DNA of 11,329 bases from the NCBI GenBank assembly GCA_002682825.1, contig NOKP01000093.1, positions 6,106-17,434 of the forward strand, written 5' to 3'. Below are positions 1 to 7,481 of the stretch, in pieces. The notes under the pieces were generated by a model, which was given only the letters and a program-made list of their open reading frames with translations, was not told where the DNA came from and did not search any database. A program made the translations under genes and the position numbers. Source of the DNA: Neonectria sp. B-13. Lineage: Eukaryota > Ascomycota > Sordariomycetes > Hypocreales > Nectriaceae. Every line of letters starts with the position of its first letter. Position 1 is the stretch's first letter.

Positions 1-22
1 AGCACGAGCACGAGCACGAGCG
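1..22. repeat. Short hexamer tandem repeat
   Basis: The window opens with the hexamer agcacg repeated about three and a half times. It is cut by the window edge, so the full array length is unknown. No gene is associated with it. Confidence 0.7.
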
Positions 23-1092
23 TACCGACAATACATCGTGACACCATGTGTCTACAGCTCCAGTGCCATACACCATCTCTGTCTTCTCAAAGCGACATCG
101 TGGACACCCAGTGCTCAACGACGTCTGCCGCGCAGTCCATGTCCTCAGCGTAAGCACTGGGCATGTGTCGACTTGGTGGGACGGTCCTGTCTTCCTTGCC
201 GGGGGACCCCTGTAGCGCTTTCAAGCTGACTGCTAGGAGCATTTCCAGCACCCACACCCGTTGCTGCAGCGATCTGATTTCGTCTTGCTCCATCGTGTCC
301 GCGGTCTTGCAAAGTGCTATGCTCAGAAGTACAGGCAAATGAGTCGAGGCTGTGGCAATAAAAGGGCAGGTCGATTGCTACCTTCCAGCTGGATAGTGAT
401 GGCTTATTTGTGGCGGGTGGATGCTGATTATGTATTTCCGCCTCGATCGCTGCTCGGTTTGCACTGCAGGTAGCTATTTGCTACTTGGTGCTTGGTAGAT
501 TTCGTGCCCACCTGTGCTATTAGTGTTGAGATCACCAGGGACGAATAGAGATAGGTTACCCTGTAGACCATTTTGAACCGATTAAAGTTCTGCTGTATAG
601 TTTCCTACCTGGCAGAACCCACGCAGATCGTGAACGTCTCAACGTCGTATCGTATCACTCACAACGATCAAGAAACGACAACCACGAGCTTCGGGGGGCT
701 GCGAAGCGGATCTGACGGATCTGTCAACCAATCTCAACACAGCTAGGCGAGTATGACTAGGTCATTTCCTCTTTCCAGCCGAAACAATTCGAGTTTCAAT
801 GTCGCGCTGATCGTAAGGTGGCGTAAAGCTTTCTTGGCCGGAAAGGGATGTGGTACAGGATAAGCTTTCACGCTTTTCTCTACATGTTGATCATGTTCGC
901 ACCCCTGCCACCTGTGTCCGACCAATCTCCAGGTAGGACCACGACAGGGATTCATCTGTGCTACGGGGTTGACTTTAGGAAACAAAGTCAAACATGCAAG
1001 CATGTAGCTGTGAAGACGACTAAAATGGCTCATGTCGGATCCATGATGTCTAGTGTCTATTTGCATGTTGGGTATAGGTAGATGTGTCTGTA
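23..1092. other. Intergenic region without a convincing gene
   Basis: All open frames here are short and lack recognisable domains or fungal splice signals joining them. One minus-strand frame (ATG at 293, stop at 87-89, 68 residues) has a zipper-like spacing of hydrophobic residues and is discussed as a finding, but it is not strong enough to call a gene. No tRNA, rRNA or CRISPR structure was seen. Confidence 0.6.
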
Positions 1093-1097
1093 CTATC

Positions 1098-1123
1098 CCT
1101 TTGACAGTCCTAAGGCAACACTT
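1098..1123 (+). repeat. Left terminal inverted repeat (perfect 26 bp)
   Basis: This is the exact reverse complement of 1346-1371. A perfect 26-bp pair about 220 bp apart is far beyond chance in a window this size. The match stops abruptly inward (gggtcac here against the complement of the base run before 1346). Confidence 0.9.
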
Positions 1124-1345
1124 GGGTCACGAGCAAGGATTTAATCCAACCAGAAAGAGGCAATTGAAAGGTACATTAGACCTCATACAAATTTATATGG
1201 CGATAAAAGTCCTCACACTTCTCAGATCGACAAAGAGATACATTGAACTCGTCAGCGATCCCTATTTCTGCTGCAACATCAGCGGCTGCTCAACGTCGCT
1301 GCATGTACCTCTGCCTTGGCTGGGCTCATGTGGGGCCCGGTACGG

Positions 1346-1371
1346 AAGTGTTGCCTTAGGACTGTCAAAGG
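1346..1371 (-). repeat. Right terminal inverted repeat (perfect 26 bp)
   Basis: This is the exact reverse complement of 1098-1123. Outside it, 'atag' at 1373-1376 pairs with 'ctat' at 1093-1096, so the original arm was probably about 31 bp. Confidence 0.9.
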
Positions 1372-1376
1372 AATAG

Positions 1377-1771
1377 ACTACGTATGGAAGGGCCACTCTT
1401 AAGAGCCTTGATCTCCACTGGTGGCTTTACAACGGGACCATCGCAGCAAAGCCCCGAAAACAGACCAACTCGATGTCTATCCCACACATCATGGTCCGTA
1501 CCGACTGGGCAGTCGTCCACAGTGTTGGTCCGCAGGGTCGCGACCATGCTTCACTTGATACCTGCTCTAACAGCAGTGCGAGTCAGTTACATAATGATGC
1601 CAACCCTTCGCTGTAGGAGGATGGTGTCAGAAAACTAGCGTGGCACTCAGATGACTTGTATTGTCTATATCCTTGCCCCCCTGGGCTATCTCTGTGGTGT
1701 TCAGGGGATATCTCCTTTCCTTGACCGCCTTCCTGTTCGGGCTACAGCCGGCAAGGGTTAGGCGAGCGGTC
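1377..1771. other. Intergenic region, nothing recognised
   Basis: Only short, unrelated open frames occur on both strands, with no domain, RNA gene or clear repeat. The stretch lies between the inverted-repeat element and the palindromic AT-rich block, so it may itself be old repeat sequence. Confidence 0.5.
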
Positions 1772-1960
1772 TGTTGACCACCAAGGTGGTCACATGACCA
1801 CCCTGGAGATAATGTGTACATAATCCAATCTAACAATATTAGCTTAATAGGCTGAATTGTAATATAATTAACTTAGACATAGTAAATGAGACAATAATAA
1901 TATAGTCTTGTAAGATGCTTTAATTAATGTTTAATCTGCTAGAATCAGTGCTCTTATGCC
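1772..1960. mobile_element. Palindrome-headed AT-rich block, possible solo or truncated LTR
   Basis: The block starts TGTTGACC, a beginning common among fungal Copia-type LTRs. It opens with three alternating copies of one 8-mer: tgaccacc at 1775-1782, its complement ggtggtca at 1785-1792, and tgaccacc again at 1795-1802. It then becomes strongly AT-rich and TpA-rich (about 1815-1945), unlike the GC-rich coding DNA next to it. The last codons of the amidase frame lie inside this AT-rich part. I could not find a matching CA end or a clean 5-bp target duplication, so LTR identity is inference. RIP-mutated repeat DNA is an alternative. Confidence 0.3.
1775..1802. repeat. Triple alternating 8-mer palindrome (tgaccacc / ggtggtca)
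   Basis: Units at 1775-1782, 1785-1792 and 1795-1802 alternate in orientation with 2-bp spacers (aa, ca). Each neighbouring pair forms a hairpin with an 8-bp stem, so the site can switch between two mutually exclusive hairpins. Confidence 0.85.
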
Positions 1961-4230
1961 TGCTTAATCGCTGTCTTCCGCGATCTCCCTGTCTGTGGGA
2001 TTTTCCCGGTCTTCCTGGTAAATCCGGCTCCCTTGTCCTTGGTCGTCCTCGCAGCCGGCATCCCTCCGGCTGACACCTGCCCTCGTCTCGTGGTCTCGTC
2101 TTCTCCTCATCTGCCTTGGCCCTGGCACCCCTTGCAACACTCTCCGCCGCCAACACCACGTCTTCCCACACCGGCGACCTGTAACGTCCAACCCTCCCCA
2201 CAGCCTCTGCCTCCGCGGCAAACGCCAGTAGGCTTTTCTCGCTGCACCACTCCCCCGTGGCCATGAGGCCGGCGGGAATCTTCCCCACGCATGCCTCGTC
2301 CGCTTCCTGACCTGCCTGCTCCTGGCCCTCAGGGATGATGAACCCCGCGGGGACGGACACAGACGGCAGCCCGCAGAAATTGGCCAGCCAAACGTAGGTC
2401 ATGCTCTCCAACGTCAGGTTAGCGTCGAGGAGGCCGTGGCGCAACTCGCTCGCGCCGCCTCGCACCGGTGCGCCCGCGCACGCCGTGGTCGGGGTGATGA
2501 TGAGCATGCCAGGGTGACTGCGCCACAGATGCGACAGGTGCTGCATCAACAGCTGCCGCAGCTTCTGGGCAAGCAAGTAGTCCGTGGCTGGGATCCTTCG
2601 TCCCAGCGCTAGTAGGATCTTGTTGGCGGGGGAGATGTTGCTGGTGTTGGGAAGGAGGCTGGCAGCGTCTGTTAGCACAGTCATGGCATGCGCCACCTGC
2701 CCGTGATGATGGAAGGGGATGCTGATAGGAACGACGACGTAGCCGCACTCCGAGCACAATTCGCCGATCATCGACCTGACGAGATCCTGCACGCCCGTGC
2801 TCGCGAGCGAAAGCCACGTTCCGTCGACTCCCAGCAGCCGTGTGAGAGGTGCAGATGGCTGTTGACTGAGAGCCGGGAACGGAGATGAAGGGTGGGGCTC
2901 GGCAATGGCCTCGTACACGACTGCGAGGGAGCGGGCATCGGCGGCCACGGGGCCCTGCACACCGCAGGTCGGAGAGCAGTTGGGGGTCGGGTGCGACGAG
3001 AGGCGGCCATGGGTTGGCTTCAAGCCGAAGACGGAGCAGAACGCGGATGGGATGCGGATACTCCCGCCAGCGTCACCGCCCAAGGCGATAGGGACAAGGC
3101 CAGCGGCGACGACGTAGCCGCAACCAGAGGAGCTACCGCCTGGGTAGTAAGCCGGGTTGAAGGGGTTGAGGGGTGTGCCATGGTGGGGGTTACAGCCGGT
3201 GATATCTGTTGTTTGATGGAGCGTCAGCGGCGAGCACGGGGACGTTTGGATGAGGACTAAGGATACCGAGTGGCACTGAAATGGGGATATTGTATGACAC
3301 TCTTAGCCGTGCCAGGCCTGGGCAATACGGGACATGCGCGTGTACTTACCCATGCCAAACTCTTGCATAGAGAGCTTCCCGAGAACGACAACGCCGGCGT
3401 CCTCCAGCTTCCTAACCGACCAACTGGTCACTGAGCCGTCGGCTCGAAGAGCTCTCCCGGAGAAGTCTGCCTGCGAGCCCATCGTCATTGCGTAGCCGTC
3501 AAGATCGAAATCATCCTTTACGCCGGCGGGGACGCCATCCAGGAGACCAAGCGGCCGCCTCTCCCGGTACCGTCTCGCCGACTCCGCAGCGGCCTCGAGG
3601 ACTCGGTCGACACTGGTGGCCAGCCAAGCTGAGGCGTGGTCCGCAGGCGCCGAGGCAGCACGGCTGTCGCGGCAAATCAGGGGCAGGAGAGCGCGAGCGA
3701 CGTCGACCGGAGTAACGCGGCCGGAAAGGTAGAGGCGATGATAATCGATTACCGAATAGTATGGAGAGTGCTGTGCGGATATCGCAGGTAACTCAGGCAT
3801 CCCAGGCATCCCAGGCGCTTGAGATACGGCCGATAGTAGTAACCGCGGGTCGTGTGCATCATCGTCATCGGGCAACGGAACGACTGTTGGGTCATATCTG
3901 GCTTCGTAGCACTCCAGATCTTTTTGTATCTCCCTGAGAATGGAAAAGCCGGAACATCGCCATAGGATTTCGCGGATGAATCCGGTCCACTCGATTCTAC
4001 CTCGCTGTAGTTAGAGACACGGGAAGGATACGGTATGCACTGGACGCTGCCCAAACACCCAAACTCACAAAAAGGCAACGAGCACTAAGCATGGCCCTTT
4101 CAGGGCAGGAACGGCAAGATTGCGATTCGATGATGGTGCATCTGGCCTGATCAATGTCAGCTGAGACGGATATATGCCATTGGGGAGGTGCTATTGACGC
4201 TTGTCTCGGCTCAGGGTAGTTGAAGAACAT
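1920..4230 (-). CDS. Amidase signature family protein (GatA/FAAH-like), four exons
   Basis: This gene encodes a Ser-cisSer-Lys amidase that hydrolyses a C-N amide bond; the substrate is unknown. My model is exon 1 4230-4199, exon 2 4146-4069, exon 3 3996-3350 and exon 4 3205-1920 (stop 1922-1920), giving 680 residues with introns of 52, 72 and 144 bp. Translation opens MFFNYPEPRQAPDAPSSNR, then a fungal N-terminal extension ending RYDPTVVPLPDDDDAHDPR (about 70-88). The catalytic Lys is K197 in GVPAGVKDDF, the cis-Ser is S277 in GGSSSG, and the nucleophile is S301 in GGDAGGSIRIP. The S277-S301 spacing of 24 equals that of FAAH. The domain ends near WEDVVLAAE; the last ~66 residues (615-680) are Arg-rich and atypical. 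Introns 2 and 3 have good donors (gtgagt, gtaagt) and branch sites (ctaac, gctgac). The intron 1 donor (gtcaat) is unusual, but its branch site (gctgac) and acceptor are good and only this splice joins the family-like frames. It is divergent from the P450 gene. No signal peptide is visible. Confidence 0.92.
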
Positions 4231-4330
4231 CACCGTTCGGAAAGAGTAAGTAGACGCCGACTATACGATATGGCTTGTGCGTTGAGGGAGTGAATGCTTT
4301 GGGCTCTGTCGACCTGATATCTCTTTTATT

Positions 4331-4354
4331 CGATCTCGATTTCGATTTCGATTT
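4331..4354. repeat. Hexamer microsatellite (cgattt, four units)
   Basis: Four consecutive hexamers occur, the first with one change (cgatct, then cgattt three times). They lie 100 bp upstream of the amidase start codon and run into a pyrimidine-rich stretch. Confidence 0.8.
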
Positions 4355-4566
4355 CCTTCCCTTCTCCCCCTTGCACATATTAGCTCTGGAAATGTACCGG
4401 ATCCTCCAAAATGAGGAGCCAAAGTTGTCTTCCGCTTGTCATCGTTCATGCGATCAGACAGACAGTCATACAAAAAAATAACGAACTATGCGGTGCGTCG
4501 TGGGCACTCTACTTGCACTAAAATCTGTGCAACCGGAAACGCTCAACACAAGTTCTTGGTAGAGTT

Positions 4567-4572
4567 CCTCGG
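4567..4572 (+). promoter_or_regulatory. CCTCGG hexamer, possible FarA/FarB/Ctf1 site
   Basis: An exact CCTCGG lies about 400 bp before the P450 start codon. In Aspergillus and Fusarium this hexamer is the reported core site of the zinc-cluster fatty-acid regulators. A single hexamer is weak evidence; the pairing with a second copy and the type of gene raise interest. Confidence 0.35.
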
Positions 4573-4846
4573 TCTAGTTGCTCCACTGGGACTTTTCGGA
4601 GTTGCGCGACAAGGTTCGACTACTACACTTTCTGCGCGACGAAACGTGGTTGTGGAGGCTACAGATCTACATCCACGGCGTGCGATCTCCACAGCGGTAC
4701 GTGGGCCAGGAACCAACCTCACACTCGAGCATGCCCTCGATATGTTCGTGCCTGTCACAGAGCTTACTAGAACACCTATTTTTGTTGCGTCCTTGTTGCG
4801 TGGTCTGATGCACAAGAAATTGGACTTGCGTTGGGGCAAGCTCTTG

Positions 4847-4852
4847 CCTCGG
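4847..4852 (+). promoter_or_regulatory. CCTCGG hexamer, possible FarA/FarB/Ctf1 site
   Basis: A second exact CCTCGG lies about 120 bp before the P450 start codon, in the usual range for a fungal upstream activating site. Confidence 0.4.
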
Positions 4853-4972
4853 TGCTGCTTGCTTGGCCACCGTTCTTTGGTGTCGCACCTACTTAGGTAT
4901 CGCTGTTTGCCTACTTTACCTGTACTCTTTTTCTCGTTCTTTAGCTTGTTGGGCACCGCATTTACTTTCAAG

Positions 4973-6862
4973 ATGGGGTTTGTCCAAACGCTGGTGGAGC
5001 ATGTCTCCTTGGCGTCTGCCTCCATGTTGCTCACGATTGCTTACATGCTCTTGCTTCTCTTCGCCCGCTTCCACGAGCACATCCAAGTGAAGCGCCTGGG
5101 AAGTTATGCCCCCTGCATCAAGACTCGGGTTCCTTTCGGTCTGTGTCTCTCTATGTCTCTGCGTCTCTCTGGATCCATGCATCCCAGCCCACCGTCATCC
5201 TACTGACATCCCGCTGTCCTTGGTGTCTGTGGTGACTAACACTATCCTAGGGCTGGACTTTCTCGCGGCAAGCATCAAAGCCACCTTGACTCGGCAGAAC
5301 TACACGTACTGGCGCGATACATTCTTCCGGAACGCCACTCTCTGGACTACCGAGGTCCGCGTTCTCAACGAACGCGTCATCTTCACGGCGGATCCGGAGA
5401 ACATCAGGGCGCTCCTGGCCACTCAGTTCCGCGACTTTGGGAAGGGAGACCAGTTCCGCGACGCCTGGGGCGACTTCCTTGGAGACAGCATATTCACCCA
5501 AGACGGGTCTCAGTGGCACGAAAGCCGACAGCTCATCCGACGCTGCTTTGCCAGCAATCAGATCAGTGACCTGAGCTGCTTCGAATCGCACGTGGATACC
5601 CTTATCCAGGTGATCGAGCACGGGGGGCCATTGGACAGCGGAGGGCCAAGTGTCGATGTCCACCGGGTCGGCGGTGGAGGCGTTAACATGCGTGATGTAT
5701 TCTTTCGCTATACACTCGACGTGACCACGAGTTTGCTCCTGGGCAAAGATACCGAGTCGCTACGGTAGGTCGCTTTCGAGTTTTGGTCCAACATGTAGCC
5801 CAGGCCTTTAGTCCACGTTCTAGTTTACGTTTCGATCCACGTTTTCATTCTTACCTTATCTGCTCTTCGTTCATCTCTCATGCAGCCATTACCCACCCCC
5901 GTCTACTCATCACAACGAACATCCAAATCTAAGACTGACTTTTTCCATCTAGGTATCAAAGTCAGGAATTTGCCGACGCTTTCGACGAGACTCAGCGATT
6001 TCAGAACGCCCTCGTGCGAGCGGCCAAGCTGAGGCCGTATGTCCCGAAAGGATGCTTCTGGTTCAATCTCCGAATCGTTGATGATTTCGTGAACCTCTAC
6101 GTCGACCGAGTCCTGCAGGTGTGCCAGGCGGACCCGGCGAGCATCGCCGACAAAGGAGATCAAGACGGCGAGGAGTGCACCTTCCTTCACGTATTGGCCA
6201 GCCGTACTAGAGACCGCAAGGTGCTCCGGGACCAGATCGTCTCCATGCTGCTAGCCGGCCGCGACAAGACAGCATCCATACTCTCGTGGGCTATGTACGA
6301 GCTCAGCCGTCGACCAGAGGTGGTGCGGAGACTGAGGGCGGAGATTCTGGAGACGCTGCCTGCCGGCGGCCAGCCTAAGTACACGCAGCTGAAGAGCATG
6401 TCGTTCCTGAAAGCCATCATAAACGAAACTCTTCGCCTGTATCCTGCCGTTCCCTTCAACATCCGGGTGGCGCTGAGGGACACGACGCTGCCACGAGGAG
6501 GCGGCGAGTACGGCGACAAGCCTCTGGGCGTGCTGGCTGGGACGCAGGTGGCCTACTCGACGCTGGTCATGCAGCGGCGTCGAGATCTGTGCCCCGACGC
6601 CGACGAGTTCAGGCCTGAGCGGTGGGAGCACTGGCGCCCAAAGTCCCACGAGTTTATCCCCTTCAACTCGGGGCCGAGACTGTGTATCGGTCAGCAATTT
6701 TCTCAGGTGCAGATGGCATACGTGCTGTGCCGCATCTTTCAGCGTTACGAGACGGCCACCAGTGCCGCTGGGGGAGACGACACCGGGGATCCGGTGTTGA
6801 GGGCGGACATTGTCCTCTCGCCCGGCCAGGAGGTCCGAGTCATATTCGGCAAAGGGGAATGA
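4973..6862 (+). CDS. Cytochrome P450, CYP52-like alkane/fatty-acid hydroxylase
   Basis: This is a microsomal P450 monooxygenase predicted to hydroxylate long-chain alkyl substrates at the endoplasmic reticulum with a P450 reductase. Exons are 4973-5138, 5251-5764 and 5953-6862, coding for 529 residues, a normal length. The 112-bp intron has branch site gactaac; the 188-bp intron has donor gtaggt and branch site gactgac; both joins keep the frame (VPFG/LDFL and ESLR/YQSQ). The start ATG has a good context (caagATGg). Visible parts: membrane anchor about residues 11-31, VKRLG..AP.IKTR linker typical of CYP52 relatives, I-helix LLAGRDKTAS (D331, K332), ETLR (E385-R388), FRPERW (446-451), and haem loop FNSGPRLCIG with Cys471. 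The I-helix Thr normally following Asp is Lys here. The WHESR (C-helix) motif is also present. The CYP52-type call comes from overall resemblance; the exact family is not assigned. It is divergent from the amidase, suggesting shared control. Confidence 0.95.
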
Positions 6863-6930
6863 TACACGGTTCTCACAAGCCGGTAGAAGCATTGCTGTAT
6901 GGGATCACGTCAGTGCTGACACGCTGCGTT

Positions 6931-6980
6931 GGACAGCGCTAGACAGCGCTAGACAGTTAGGTAGCGTTAGGTAGCGTTAG
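6931..6980. repeat. Five-unit repeat with 10-bp period
   Basis: Units are ggacagcgct, agacagcgct, agacagttag, gtagcgttag and gtagcgttag. The first two units are near-identical, the last two are identical, and the middle one is a hybrid of the two types, as expected when two short tandem arrays grow from one another by slippage. It lies in the presumed 3' UTR of the P450. Confidence 0.8.
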
Positions 6981-6990
6981 ATTGTTCAGG

Positions 6991-6996
6991 AATAAA
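6991..6996 (+). terminator. Probable poly(A) signal (AATAAA) of the P450
   Basis: An exact AATAAA lies 129 bases after the P450 stop codon, a usual 3' UTR length for fungi, and is followed by GT-containing sequence. Confidence 0.5.
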
Positions 6997-7403
6997 GTGC
7001 AGTCCATTGCAAGACAGGTACAGTGGCTGCGGCTGAGCGAGAGATAGAGACATACTAAGAAGTACAGTCTAATATTGAGCACCGTTCCTTCAATGGCATC
7101 TCTTGCACGCATGCGTGACGCCTTCAGGCATCCCGGCACTAAAGACGACTCCCGGCAGAAGGGTGCCTGTGAACTCTCTTTCACTTCCTTTGTGTCGTTC
7201 GTATGTGTCGCTCACGTGTACGTCGCTATTGTTTCTCTCCATCCCCGCCTTTCACTATAGGAACCACAGCCACACGCCACACGAACCGCAACCACGATGT
7301 GAGAGAAACTCGGCGAACGCTAATGTTATGTACAACGGGCATGAACAAGAGCTCAGAAATCTTGAGAGAGATGAATAAAGACTCGGTATAGCCATCCGCT
7401 ACA

Positions 7404-7466
7404 ATGCTAGCATTGCCAACACCACCACCATCGCCAGAACTGTCGCCATCGCCATCTCGGCACTGA
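7404..7466 (+). promoter_or_regulatory. Upstream ORF before the kinase-like gene
   Basis: A 20-codon ORF (MLALPTPPPSPELSPSPSRH, stop tga at 7464-7466) precedes the chosen start at 7482. Its stop overlaps another ATG (7466-7468, 'tgatg') that opens an ORF running out of frame across 7482. If the transcript begins upstream of 7404, both would reduce initiation at 7482. No transcript data are available, so the role is inference. Confidence 0.3.
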
Positions 7467-7481
7467 TGCACCTTCTTCGTA

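Larger units (their letters stand above)
1093..1376. mobile_element. MITE-like element with long terminal inverted repeats
   Basis: Bases 1098-1123 and 1346-1371 are perfect inverted copies of each other (26 bp; the left arm begins cctttgacag and ends gcaacactt). The match extends outward with one mismatch to 1093 and 1376, giving arms of about 31 bp around roughly 222 bp of non-coding sequence. The internal part has no significant ORF. Short length, long terminal inverted repeats and no coding capacity are the hallmarks of a miniature inverted-repeat element or a deletion derivative of a DNA transposon. I cannot define a clean target-site duplication: 'acta' occurs near both ends (1092-1095 and 1377-1380) but does not fit the repeat boundaries exactly. 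The superfamily is not assigned. Confidence 0.6.
4231..4972. promoter_or_regulatory. Divergent promoter between amidase and P450
   Basis: This 742-bp region separates two oppositely transcribed genes and must contain both promoters. It holds two CCTCGG hexamers (4567-4572 and 4847-4852), a gattt-type hexamer repeat (4331-4354), and pyrimidine-rich runs just before the P450 start (about 4915-4945), which are usual for fungal start regions. A long frame reads through the 4436-5206 stretch but has no recognisable domain and overlaps the P450 start out of frame, so I do not call it a gene. Confidence 0.7.
6863..7481. other. Intergenic region downstream of the P450
   Basis: It contains a 10-bp-period tandem repeat, a probable poly(A) signal for the P450 and the upstream ORFs of the kinase-like gene. 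The open frames across about 7075-7390 are short and show no domain. Confidence 0.6.

Noticed and set aside
2007..2011. cggtc as a target-site duplication partner of cggtc at 1767-1771 flanking the LTR-like block
   Set aside because: The sequence before the second copy does not end in CA and lies in amidase coding DNA; a 5-mer match is expected by chance.
3749..4078. A minus-strand frame (GDVPAFPFSGRYKKIWSATK) suggesting a frameshift inside the amidase
   Set aside because: At first it looked like a broken N-terminus. Once introns at 4147-4198 and 3997-4068 are removed, another frame gives a continuous family-like N-terminus, so no frameshift is needed there.
4543..5034. A 163-codon minus-strand open frame
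   Set aside because: It lies antisense to the promoter and P450 exon 1, is rich in Arg/Ser/Lys without a domain, and has no splice context.
4436..5206. A 256-codon open frame on the plus strand covering the P450 promoter and first exon
   Set aside because: It has no domain and overlaps the real P450 exon in another frame. The P450 frame from 4973 has a membrane anchor and correct splicing, so this one is a chance frame.
6251..6892. A 213-codon minus-strand open frame
   Set aside because: It is antisense to the conserved haem-binding half of the P450 and has no domain of its own.
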